DNA of 64,000 nucleotides, from assembly GCF_030063305.1 (NCBI RefSeq), contig NZ_JASISV010000002.1, positions 372,001-436,000 on the forward strand, in the 5' to 3' direction. Each line of letters opens with the position of its first letter. Position 1 is the first letter of the stretch. Below the pieces are notes generated by a model. That model was given only the letters and a program-made list of their open reading frames with translations, searched no databases and was not told the origin of the DNA. The DNA is from Salinibacterium sp. G-O1 (GTDB taxonomy: Bacteria; Actinomycetota; Actinomycetes; Actinomycetales; Microbacteriaceae). The translations under genes were made by a program, and so were the position numbers. Shown one piece after another: positions 57,020 through 64,000 of this stretch.

Positions 57020-58320
57020 CGCTCAAACTCGCGCGCGAAGTCGGACAAAAACATGTCGACCAGATCGCCATGCACACGAAGGCGATGGCTGCGCAGGTGT
57101 GTGAGAGCCGCCATCACTCGAGCCCGTCCGGCCGGGAGAATCTCGCCCTGCCCCATAATCTCGGCGCACAGCGCGATCGCGCTGGCCGCACGCTCGTACT
57201 GATCGACCCACGGCTCGACCTCGGCAGCGAGGGCCCGATTGAAGATGGTCCTCATGTGGGACGCGACAACGCCAAGCTCCGCCGCGACGTCGCCGAGTTC
57301 TGCCACCGCCACCGCACTATCCCCAAACGAATAGTCAAAGGCGAACCGCTCGAGACGCTCGGCCAGCCGCGGCGAGTCGTCGGTGCAGAGCGCCGAGCCT
57401 CGGAGCGCATCAGCGAAAGCGCGCACCGTCTCGCGGTCGGCACCGGCAACGAGCTCTATCGCCCGCTCCCAACTCTGCTCGGGCTGGTAGGCCTCCGGAT
57501 CGGCCAGATAGTCCGCGATAGAGGCGAACGCGATCTTGGATGCTTCTGGGTATGGCATGGCGTTGGCGATGATGCCGCGTGATGCCGATCCCAACGAGCC
57601 ATCCCGCCCGAGGTAGGGCCCGACATGAAGCTCGTGGGTCATCGCGACGTCGTTCACCGGGAAGTTGTCCCAGTACAGCGGTGGATGCCCCGTAGCCGCC
57701 TCGAACCGCTCGGCGTCGACCGTCTCCAGCACGGGTGAGCAGATCGCGCGCCCCGTGAAGAAGATGTCGATTGTGGGATCAATGCCTCGCCCCAGTTGCG
57801 ACAGGTACGGCTCATCACCGCGACCCCAGTAGGTTGTGGGAGCCACCATGAGCTCACCATCGAGCAACGGATGGAGCTGACGGATCAGGGTTATCTGTGC
57901 ATCCACCAGCGAGGCAAACACATCCGCGTCTTCGGGATGTTGCAGTGACGCGGGGATGTCGTCGAGAAGAAGCGCGAAACTGGACACTCCCAGTTCCGAG
58001 ACCTGCCGGTACTTGGCGATCAGGAGATCCCGATCGCTGGCGCTGGAGTATCGCATCGACAATCCGGGCGACAGTGCGAAGGTGAATGTCACGCCGCTCT
58101 GCACGCATGCATCGACCAATTCCCGCAATCGCCGCAGGGCATCCCGATCAAACTTCTTGCGCCAATCGCGGCGCAGGAAGGCGTCATCCTTCGGTCCGTA
58201 GACGTACGTGTTCATACCCAGGCGCCCGATGAAGCCGATCATGTCCAGCCGCTGTTGGTGGGTCCACGGCGTGCCGTAGAAACCCTCGATAATGCCGCCG
58301 ACAGCGAAGGGGCTGGTCAT
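57016..58320 (-). CDS. GH84 beta-N-acetylglucosaminidase (O-GlcNAcase-like), cytoplasmic
   Basis: The 434-residue protein has the GH84 catalytic domain: GIIEGFYGTPW (about 9-19), K44 in YGPKDD, the catalytic aspartate pair D120-D121 in LLLDDI, and N218 and N222 in YWDNFPVND. These match the active-site residues of GH84 enzymes that remove beta-GlcNAc by substrate-assisted catalysis. There is no signal peptide, so it works inside the cell on an imported or endogenous substrate. The C-terminal 140 residues are helical. It is the last gene of the kinase-SIS-GH84 operon, joined by ATGA overlaps. Confidence 0.92.
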   Translation of the reverse strand: MTSPFAVGGIIEGFYGTPWTHQQRLDMIGFIGRLGMNTYVYGPKDDAFLRRDWRKKFDRDALRRLRELVDACVQSGVTFTFALSPGLSMRYSSASDRDLLIAKYRQVSELGVSSFALLLDDIPASLQHPEDADVFASLVDAQITLIRQLHPLLDGELMVAPTTYWGRGDEPYLSQLGRGIDPTIDIFFTGRAICSPVLETVDAERFEAATGHPPLYWDNFPVNDVAMTHELHVGPYLGRDGSLGSASRGIIANAMPYPEASKIAFASIADYLADPEAYQPEQSWERAIELVAGADRETVRAFADALRGSALCTDDSPRLAERLERFAFDYSFGDSAVAVAELGDVAAELGVVASHMRTIFNRALAAEVEPWVDQYERAASAIALCAEIMGQGEILPAGRARVMAALTHLRSHRLRVHGDLVDMFLSDFAREFER

Positions 58321-59063
58321 AGGGATCTCACACGGGATCGGTAACGCTCCAGAGTGGCCTGGTTCTGACCGTCACCATCGAGGACATTACTGCTGGTGAA
58401 CACGGCGGGCTGCGCACCCGCCTGCGCCACCTTCATCGCGGCTGTCATCGCCAGCAGGTTCACGATTGCTGAACCCATCACCGTGGACGTCGGGCCCATC
58501 GGCCGGTCGACACCGGAGACCTCGATGGCAGCGTCACCGGGTACCCCACCGTTATCGATGACAAAGCGAGCGAGCTGATGGATGCCCGCCACGGATGACC
58601 CGCGGGACGTTGCCGAGGTGGCGTGCGCCACGCTGACCAGGGCAATCGTCGCCATCCCAGCATCATTGGCGAGCTGTGTCAGCTCCCGCGCGATGACATT
58701 TGAGCCCGAGTTCGAGATCACGAGCAGAGTGTCTGTGGGGCGGGCATCCATCCTGGCGAAGATCACCGGGCCCAGGCCCGCCGTTCGCTCCATCGAGGTG
58801 CTCAGCTCGGCACCGGCATGAAGCAGCAAGCCCTCGATCAACACGGGGTTGACCGCACCGAGACCACCAGCTCGGTAAAACAGCTCAGCGGCGAGAAGAT
58901 GAGAGTGTCCGGTGCCGAACACGTGCAGCATGCCGTCAGCCGCGATCGAGTCAGCGATGGCCTGCGCCGCATCCTCGATGATCTTCGCCTGGTCGGCGAG
59001 CCGTTCGAGCTGACCAACCAGATGGGCTGTGTAGTCGGCAAGCGGATCGGTCGTTGGGCTCAT
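58317..59063 (-). CDS. UPF0309-type SIS domain sugar-phosphate protein
   Basis: The 248-residue protein has an SIS fold: HVFGTGHSHLLAAE early, LLVISNSGSNVIARE near residue 110, and a VMGSAIVNLLAMT segment. UPF0309 proteins resemble sugar-phosphate isomerases. As I recall, one Streptomyces member, NagS, has been reported to dehydrate GlcNAc-6-phosphate, which would fit a partner kinase and GH84. That link is an inference here. It overlaps the kinase and GH84 genes by four bases each. Confidence 0.85.
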   Translation of the reverse strand: MSPTTDPLADYTAHLVGQLERLADQAKIIEDAAQAIADSIAADGMLHVFGTGHSHLLAAELFYRAGGLGAVNPVLIEGLLLHAGAELSTSMERTAGLGPVIFARMDARPTDTLLVISNSGSNVIARELTQLANDAGMATIALVSVAHATSATSRGSSVAGIHQLARFVIDNGGVPGDAAIEVSGVDRPMGPTSTVMGSAIVNLLAMTAAMKVAQAGAQPAVFTSSNVLDGDGQNQATLERYRSRVRSL

Positions 59064-59989
59064 GGGCTACTCCATTTACTGATGAACTGCTCGTAGACGG
59101 CCGGAGCTCCCCTTGACGCGAGCTCGAGCGCTCCGTCGAGCGGGGCACCCGCTGCCGCCACGAGTACCAGTCTGGCCTCTTCTCGCACGCGCCGCTCGAT
59201 CTCGATTCTCAGTGGCGTTCCCGGCGATGCCGCGCGACCCAGTAGTACGGCGGGAACCGGTTCCGGCTCGCAGACCGACGCCGCCGCCAGGGTGGTCGCC
59301 ACCAACTCGCGGGCGGGCTCCCGCACGATCGTGGTCGCGACGTGGTCTCCCGCCCGAGCATGGTCCTGAACAACCGAGGCAAATTGGGCGATGTCGTTCA
59401 CCGGACGCTCCCGGGCGTGCACCCTCGCCGCGAGCTGATGAATCGGGCCGAACCGCTCCTGGGCGGCGACGGCCAGCGTCGTCTCGCCCCCTCTGCCGTC
59501 GCCAGAGGCCAGCGCCGCAGCGAGGCCGCGACGTCCGATCCAGAAAGATCCACCATTGTCACCGAGCAGGATCCCGTCGCCGTCCACTCGCCGGACACGC
59601 CCGCTGCGTGCGTCGACGGCGAGGCACGCGACTCCCGTGCCCACGGCCAGCACCACGCCGTGGTGCTCGGGCAAAGCAGCGAGGTGGGCGGTGATCTCAT
59701 CACCCACGAGCCAGACCTCTTTTGCTCCCGTTTCCGCGAAGAGGGCGCGTGCAAGTTTGTTCAGGGTGGGTTCATCAGCGGGCATGGTCGTAATGCCGAG
59801 GACGATCCTGCCCACCGCGTCGTCGGGTTGGCGAAGCCGAGCCCACGCTTCAGTCACCGACGCCACCAGCAGACGTACCGGATCGCCATCGGTGTGGGCA
59901 ACGCCATCGCTCACGGCCATTTCTGCTCGTCCAACGACACTGAGCCGAACCTGCGACTGGCCCCCATCGACCCCGATGTCAACCTTCAC
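59060..59989 (-). CDS. BadF/BcrA-type N-acetylglucosamine kinase-like protein
   Basis: The 309-residue protein begins DIGVDGGQSQ, with the phosphate-1 motif, and has LGDNGGSFWIGRRG near residue 143, corresponding to the NAGK GDEGSxxWIG segment. This matches the ASKHA-fold GlcNAc kinases of the BadF/BcrA group rather than the ROK kinases. It probably phosphorylates GlcNAc set free by GH84. The GTG start follows GGCGG. It is the first gene of a kinase-SIS-GH84 operon. Confidence 0.82.
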   Translation of the reverse strand: MKVDIGVDGGQSQVRLSVVGRAEMAVSDGVAHTDGDPVRLLVASVTEAWARLRQPDDAVGRIVLGITTMPADEPTLNKLARALFAETGAKEVWLVGDEITAHLAALPEHHGVVLAVGTGVACLAVDARSGRVRRVDGDGILLGDNGGSFWIGRRGLAAALASGDGRGGETTLAVAAQERFGPIHQLAARVHARERPVNDIAQFASVVQDHARAGDHVATTIVREPARELVATTLAAASVCEPEPVPAVLLGRAASPGTPLRIEIERRVREEARLVLVAAAGAPLDGALELASRGAPAVYEQFISKWSSP

Positions 59990-60066
59990 GAAACGCCGCC
60001 CCGTCGCCGTTGCCGAGTCATGGCGCGAGAGTATCTAGGCTGAGAGCACCCGACGGAAGGACTGTT

Positions 60067-60672
60067 ATGCCGCACATTCGGCAGTATGAAGCGCACGATC
60101 ACGACAGCCTCTACGAGGTGTGCCTGCGCACTGGTGCTAATGGCGACGACGCGACCGGTCTCTACCAGGTACCCACCATCCTGGGTGAGGTGTACGTCGG
60201 ACCGTACCTCGAGTTCCATCCCGATCTTTCCTGGGTCATCGACAACGACGGCACCGCGTCCGGATATGTGTTGGGCGCCCCTGACACGAAGGCTTTCGAA
60301 TCCCGCTGCGAAAGCGAATGGTGGCCGCAATTGCGGGAGCGGTATCCGCTGGGAAGTTTCGCGCCGGACTCGCTCGACGAAGAAGTCGTCGGCGATATCC
60401 ACGTCCCCCCGCGTGCTGACCAGCGAGTGGCCGCGGCGTATCCGGCTCACTTGCACATCGATCTCGCGCCGGAGGTGCAGGGCTTGCGCCTCGGCGGAGC
60501 TCTCATCAGTGTTCTGCTCGACACCCTGACGGCGCGGGGCGTCGCCGGAGTACATCTTGGCGTAGCAACCGCAAACACGCGGGCGCTGGGCTTCTACCAG
60601 CACCTCGGATTCGCTGTGCTGAGTCACGACGAATCCGGAACGACGATGGGCAAACTGCTTCCGCCCACATGA
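60067..60672 (+). CDS. GNAT protein resembling the O-GlcNAcase C-terminal domain
   Basis: The 201-residue GNAT-fold protein starts MPHIRQYEAHDHDSLYEVC, has GYVLGAPDT near residue 75 and the acetyl-CoA segment GLRLGGALIS near residue 140. The N-terminal pattern is that of bacterial GNAT proteins that share a fold with the HAT-like C-terminal domain of human O-GlcNAcase. Whether it acetylates is unknown. I use ATG 60067, after AAGGA. It lies between the ABC genes and the kinase operon and is the only plus-strand gene of that part. Confidence 0.8.
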   Translation: MPHIRQYEAHDHDSLYEVCLRTGANGDDATGLYQVPTILGEVYVGPYLEFHPDLSWVIDNDGTASGYVLGAPDTKAFESRCESEWWPQLRERYPLGSFAPDSLDEEVVGDIHVPPRADQRVAAAYPAHLHIDLAPEVQGLRLGGALISVLLDTLTARGVAGVHLGVATANTRALGFYQHLGFAVLSHDESGTTMGKLLPPT

Positions 60673-60686
60673 AGACACCCGTCCAC

Positions 60687-61544
60687 CTAATGCACCGAAC
60701 CTTCGGTGATGCCGTTGATTACCTGGCGATGAAACACCACATAGATCCCCACCATCGGGATGGTGATGATCGACAGTGCAGCGAAGAGGGTCGGGTAGTC
60801 CGTCGAGTACTTTCCGGTGAAAGCGAGCAGACCGACGGGGATCGTGCGCAAATCATCGCTCTGGATGTACAGCGTCGCGAGCAGAAACTCGTTCCACGCG
60901 CTCAGCACCGAGAAGGTGGCCACCGTCGCAAGCCCTGGGCGCATCAGAGGCAACACGATTTGGGCCAGAGTCCGGAAGTCGCCGGCCCCGTCGATGCGGG
61001 CGGCCTCAAATAGTTCGCGCGGGAGTGAGTCGAGATAGCCCTTGAGCAGAAACACGGCCAGCGAGAGTCCGAGCCCGATGTACGGCAGGATCAGGGCCCA
61101 GCGGGTATCGAGAATGTAGAAGGCATCCAGGAGGCGGCTCTGGGCTGTCAGGTAGCTCTGGACCGGAAGCAACAGGCCCAGCAGGAACGGGAGCAACAGC
61201 CATTTACTGAACCGAAACTTCAGACGGCTGAACGCGTAGGCCGCGAGCAGGCCGAAGACCAGGATGCCCGACACCGACGCCACCGTCGTGATGACGCTGT
61301 TCACTGCGTAGACGCCAAGGTCGCCGCGCTCCCATGCATTGGTCCACACCGTGAAGTCGAGCGAGGTCGGCAGTGCAAACGGGCTGTCGAAAATCTCCCG
61401 CTTCGACTTGAACGACGAGACGATCATCCACACCAGGGGAAGCACAAAAAACAGAGAGACTGCCGTCAGCACCGAGTGATAAACAATCGCGCTGATCCGC
61501 GGACTCAACCGGGCTCGCCGTGGACGGGTGTCAGTATTCAACAT
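60687..61544 (-). CDS. Carbohydrate ABC transporter permease (second, MalG type)
   Basis: The 285-residue protein has six helices and the EAA motif ELFEAARIDGAGDFRTLAQIVLPLMRP split over residues 191-217 (ELFEAARIDGAGD then FRTLAQIVLPLMRP). It forms the membrane channel with the upstream permease of a CUT1-type sugar importer. It overlaps that permease by 14 bases. No ATPase gene is here; a shared MsiK-type ATPase is usual in actinobacteria. Confidence 0.92.
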   Translation of the reverse strand: MLNTDTRPRRARLSPRISAIVYHSVLTAVSLFFVLPLVWMIVSSFKSKREIFDSPFALPTSLDFTVWTNAWERGDLGVYAVNSVITTVASVSGILVFGLLAAYAFSRLKFRFSKWLLLPFLLGLLLPVQSYLTAQSRLLDAFYILDTRWALILPYIGLGLSLAVFLLKGYLDSLPRELFEAARIDGAGDFRTLAQIVLPLMRPGLATVATFSVLSAWNEFLLATLYIQSDDLRTIPVGLLAFTGKYSTDYPTLFAALSIITIPMVGIYVVFHRQVINGITEGSVH

Positions 61545-62415
61545 CGACTCCCCCGACCTTGGAACGAATGCGAGCGAAAATCAGGCCGAGAGCCAGAACC
61601 ACAATCGTCATGATCGTCGCCAGCGCCGCGCCATAGCCCAGATTGTTGAAGCGGAACACCACCTCGACGAGGTAGGTGGTCACGATTTCGGTCGCATGGT
61701 CCGGGCCGCCGTTCGTCATCACGTAGAAAAGATCGAAGCTCTGGAATGCGCCCGTGACGCACAGCAGCACCGCGATCTCGATCATCGGCCGAATCATCGG
61801 CACCTTCACCGAGAAGAAGATTCGCCACTGCGATGCTCCGTCGAGCGTGGCGGCTTCGACGATATGTGTCGGGATGCGTTGCAGAGCCGCAAAGAAGATC
61901 GCCATGTAAAAACCGGCGTAGATCCAGCCGGAGACGACGCTGATCGCGATGAGCGCAGTTGCCGGATTGCCCAGCCACACCAGTGCAAGCGCGTCGAATC
62001 CGGTGCTCCTCAACGCCGTGTTGATCAGGCCGATGTCGTCGCTGTACACGAACGACCACAAAACGGCGATGACGACCATCGGCAGCATCACCGGCACGAA
62101 AAACGCGATGCGATAGAAGGCCGTTCTGCGGCCCTGCATTGTCACGACGCCCGCCATCACGAGCCCGACGGCCACCTCAAGGATGAGCGTGAGCGCGATG
62201 TACCCGAAGGTGTTCCGGTACGCCGTGAGATAGATGTCGTCACGGAACGCGCGGGTGAAGTTGTCGATGCCCACGAAGACCATCTGGTTGGTCCCAGACC
62301 AGTCGACGAAACTGAGGCCGGTGTTGAGCAGCGCCGGCAGCAGCACGACGAACGCGAACACCAATACGGCCGGTGCAACCAGCAGGTACGGCGTCCAGAC
62401 CCTGTCGGATTTCAC
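61531..62415 (-). CDS. Carbohydrate ABC transporter permease (first, MalF type)
   Basis: The 294-residue protein has an N-terminal VAPAVLVFAFVVLLPALLN helix, the WLGNPATALIAI segment and the EAA motif HIVEAATLDGASQWRIFF near residue 195. It starts at GTG 62415, after AAGGG, which fits the MalF N-terminus better than the longer frame. A hairpin lies in the 65-base gap between it and the binding-protein gene. Confidence 0.92.
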   Translation of the reverse strand: MKSDRVWTPYLLVAPAVLVFAFVVLLPALLNTGLSFVDWSGTNQMVFVGIDNFTRAFRDDIYLTAYRNTFGYIALTLILEVAVGLVMAGVVTMQGRRTAFYRIAFFVPVMLPMVVIAVLWSFVYSDDIGLINTALRSTGFDALALVWLGNPATALIAISVVSGWIYAGFYMAIFFAALQRIPTHIVEAATLDGASQWRIFFSVKVPMIRPMIEIAVLLCVTGAFQSFDLFYVMTNGGPDHATEIVTTYLVEVVFRFNNLGYGAALATIMTIVVLALGLIFARIRSKVGGVDVEY

Positions 62416-62441
62416 AGCAGTTGGCCCTTCTCGACGCGGAT

Positions 62442-62475
62442 GTTGTGCGGGGACCGAAAGGGGTCCCCGCACAAC
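62442..62475 (-). promoter_or_regulatory. Stem-loop between binding-protein and permease genes
   Basis: A 14-bp perfect stem (arms GTTGTGCGGGGACC and GGTCCCCGCACAAC) with a 6-base loop lies just after the binding-protein stop. It has no T run, so it is not a simple terminator. It could protect the upstream mRNA and make the binding protein more abundant than the permeases, as in malE-malF. Confidence 0.65.
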
Positions 62476-62480
62476 TCTTG

Positions 62481-63758
62481 CTAACGGATCTCGGCTATCC
62501 GCTTCTCCGCTGTGTCCAGGGCATCCTGCACGTTGCCACCACCGATGATGTTGGCAACCGCGTCGTAGAACGCCGCTGCCACCTCGATGTCGTAGCCGCT
62601 GTCTGACGGTGCAACAACCGTCGGTGCCGTCGACATGAGGGTCGCGAGCGACACCGTCCGTTCGTCAGCATCGACCCCGTCGAAGGGGTCAATTGTCATC
62701 GGTGCAAGGCCCGCCTGCGCCCACAACTTCGTTCCCTCTGCCGATGCCACGAGCTCGAGGAAGTCCATCGTCTCCGCGATGTGCGCCGACTTGGCGTTCA
62801 CCATGAATCCCGTCGAGATACCGAGCACGCTTTCCTGGTCACCTGCGCCGTCAAGGGCAGGGGTGTTGAAGTAGTCGAACTCGAGGCCTTCGCCATCGGT
62901 TTGTGCGTCGGCCATGAGCCAGCTTCCGATGACGATCATGGCGGCGCGCCCCAGGAAGAATTGCGTATTTGCCTCATCGTCAGGCAGCGCGTTCACGCTG
63001 TCGTTGATGTAGCCTTCGCGGGCGATCTCGGCCAGGTAGCCCATCGCGTCGACCATCTCCGGTGAGTTCATGGGCGCTTCGCCGTTCATCGTCTCGGCGT
63101 AAACGTCTTCGCCGACGACTCGCGAGGCGATGTGTGAGGCCCAGTTGCCCACGGTCCACTGATCCTTATTGCCCTCGACGATCGGGGTCACACCGGATGC
63201 CTTGATTGCGGCGCAGACATCCATGAATTCGTCCCAGGTCGTGGGGACGTCGAGCCCCAGATCGCTGAAGATCGTCTTGTTGTACCACACGATGTCTGTG
63301 ACGTCACCGGTCCACGGCACCATATAGATTCCCGAACCGTCGACATCCATTCCGGTGAAGGCGCCATCGTCGAAGCGGCCGTCGAAAGCATCGCCCGAGA
63401 GGTACTCGCTGATATCGGCGCCGTCCCCGTCCGCGACGTGATTGCGCATGCGTGGGCCCGACCACTCAAAGTATGCATCCGGGGCTTCGCGGCTGGACAA
63501 CAGGGTGGACAGCCCCGTCGTCTGGTAGACGTCGTCTTCCTGCACAATTATTTCGACCGTGCGGTCCGGGTACTTCGTCTCGTACTGAGTCTTCAGGGTG
63601 TCGAAATTGCTGTCCACAGCATCCCCGGAAGCGCCCATGGCGATCCGGATGACGACGTCAGAACTGGATGCTGGCGCACAGCCCGACACGGCAAGGGCGA
63701 GAGTGACACCAATTGCGGCTGCAGTCATTCCTGGTTTGAGCACGTTCCGTATTGCCAC
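62481..63758 (-). CDS. Sugar ABC transporter substrate-binding lipoprotein
   Basis: The 425-residue protein has a lipoprotein signal with lipobox LAVSGC and Cys27 as the lipidated residue, then a type 1 solute-binding fold with aromatic residues (YFEWSGPRM, WTGDVTDIVWYN) typical of carbohydrate-binding CUT1 proteins. The GTG start at 63758 follows GGAGG. It heads the importer operon and is preceded by a promoter and a ROK operator. Confidence 0.92.
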   Translation of the reverse strand: MAIRNVLKPGMTAAAIGVTLALAVSGCAPASSSDVVIRIAMGASGDAVDSNFDTLKTQYETKYPDRTVEIIVQEDDVYQTTGLSTLLSSREAPDAYFEWSGPRMRNHVADGDGADISEYLSGDAFDGRFDDGAFTGMDVDGSGIYMVPWTGDVTDIVWYNKTIFSDLGLDVPTTWDEFMDVCAAIKASGVTPIVEGNKDQWTVGNWASHIASRVVGEDVYAETMNGEAPMNSPEMVDAMGYLAEIAREGYINDSVNALPDDEANTQFFLGRAAMIVIGSWLMADAQTDGEGLEFDYFNTPALDGAGDQESVLGISTGFMVNAKSAHIAETMDFLELVASAEGTKLWAQAGLAPMTIDPFDGVDADERTVSLATLMSTAPTVVAPSDSGYDIEVAAAFYDAVANIIGGGNVQDALDTAEKRIAEIR

Positions 63759-63779
63759 GAGTCGACCTCCGGTGCGATG

Positions 63780-63795
63780 TTAGTAAACTTTACTT
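63780..63795. promoter_or_regulatory. ROK operator, right copy
   Basis: Read on the minus strand this is AAGTAAAGTTTACTAA, a near-palindrome that matches the left copy (52859-52874) at 14 of 16 bases. It sits 22 bases before the binding-protein start and just after its promoter. Confidence 0.75.
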
Positions 63796-63805
63796 CCGTA
63801 GCCAG

Positions 63806-63834
63806 AGTGAACTGCCATTTGCGCTGGATGTCAA
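63806..63834 (-). promoter_or_regulatory. Promoter of the ABC importer operon
   Basis: On the minus strand TTGACA (63829-63834) and TTCACT (63806-63811) are spaced by 17 bases. The -35 is perfect and the -10 is imperfect. The start would be near 63799, so the right operator lies at about +4 to +19. Confidence 0.6.
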
Positions 63835-63865
63835 TGTTTCCGTCGCGAGTTGACGGACTTGTAAC

Positions 63866-63891
63866 AAAGAAATCGGCCCGTCAAGGGGCCG
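63866..63891 (-). terminator. Intrinsic terminator downstream of parE
   Basis: A 6-bp CGGCCC/GGGCCG stem with a 6-base loop is followed on the minus strand by ATTTCTTT. It lies 14 bases after the parE stop and separates parE from the importer promoter. Confidence 0.6.
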
Positions 63892-63905
63892 TGCCAGCCC
63901 GACGA

Positions 63906-64000
63906 TCAGACGTCGATGCGGTCCCTGTTGAGCCCGTTGCCCGCAATGATGAACTCTTTGCGCGGGGCGACGTCGTTGCCCATGAGGAGCTCGAAAACCG
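63906..64000 (-). CDS. parE: DNA topoisomerase IV subunit B, C-terminal end (partial)
   Basis: The last 31 codons read FELLMGNDVAPRKEFI and continue to the stop, which is the conserved C-terminus of the GyrB/ParE family. It is cut by the window edge. Since parC lies at the other side of the sugar island, the partner is most likely parE, though gyrB cannot be excluded from this fragment alone. Confidence 0.8.
   Translation of the reverse strand, partial: VFELLMGNDVAPRKEFIIAGNGLNRDRIDV

Noticed and set aside
1-64000. CRISPR arrays, insertion sequences, prophage genes or phage attachment sites
   Set aside because: I saw no regularly spaced repeats, transposase, integrase or phage structural genes, and no tRNA 3' end duplicated nearby.

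Overview
The window is about 64 kb of high-GC chromosome from an actinobacterium, most likely a member of the Microbacteriaceae. This assignment is an inference. It rests on the gene order (aroC-aroE-mltG-ruvX-alaS; yajC-secD-secF-relA; ruvC-ruvA-ruvB; pdxS-pdxT), on actinobacterial families such as DUF3000, DUF3093, DUF3159, DUF3710, DUF4193 and SepH, on frequent GTG starts, and on several genes that look leaderless. Nothing in the sequence names the species.

Layout. Bases 1-9,545 lie on the minus strand and hold rarA, rpsD, two small membrane proteins, alaS, ruvX, mltG, aroE and aroC. A secreted or membrane-anchored cyclophilin, a DUF349 protein and a hypothetical protein (9,659-12,442, plus) precede a long minus-strand run (12,429-26,241) of rel, a rhodanese, secF, secD, yajC, ruvBAC, yebC, a membrane protein, pdxT, pdxS, a HIT hydrolase and thrS. 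Four tRNA genes (Val-GAC, Cys, Gly on minus; Val-CAC on plus) occupy 26.5-27.05 kb. The region 27-40 kb is mixed: an EI24 protein, a DUF2071 protein, an ammonium transporter beside a degenerate paralogue, zapE, sseA-sufE, a serine hydrolase, DUF3000-rnd, and fadA-fadB for fatty acid beta-oxidation. From 40 to 50 kb come dxs and acnA, dut-DUF3710-DUF3159, DUF3093, DUF4193, sepH and a phosphodiesterase-like protein. parC follows at 50.3 kb, and the C-terminal end of its partner parE lies at the right edge.

The accessory-looking part is the roughly 11-kb block between parC and parE (52.8-63.85 kb). It encodes a ROK repressor, two Gfo/Idh oxidoreductases flanking a zinc-independent-looking MDR dehydrogenase, a cytoplasmic GH84 beta-N-acetylglucosaminidase, a UPF0309-type SIS protein, an N-acetylglucosamine-kinase-like BadF/BcrA protein, a GNAT protein of the type that resembles the C-terminal domain of eukaryotic O-GlcNAcase, and a CUT1 ABC importer (lipoprotein plus two permeases). 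A nearly identical 16-bp palindrome lies just downstream of a TTGACA-type promoter at each end of the block, upstream of the ROK gene and upstream of the binding-protein gene. I read the block as one ROK-controlled regulon for import and intracellular breakdown of a beta-GlcNAc-containing glycan or glycoconjugate. The substrate and the role of the dehydrogenases cannot be told from sequence. A 31-codon remnant resembling the N-terminus of a GH4 glycosidase sits between the repressor and the first oxidoreductase.

Other points of note are an Amt-like protein in which the first pore histidine is replaced by asparagine, a perfect 14-bp palindrome upstream of aconitase, and a recurrent TANNNT-6 nt-GTG leaderless promoter geometry.
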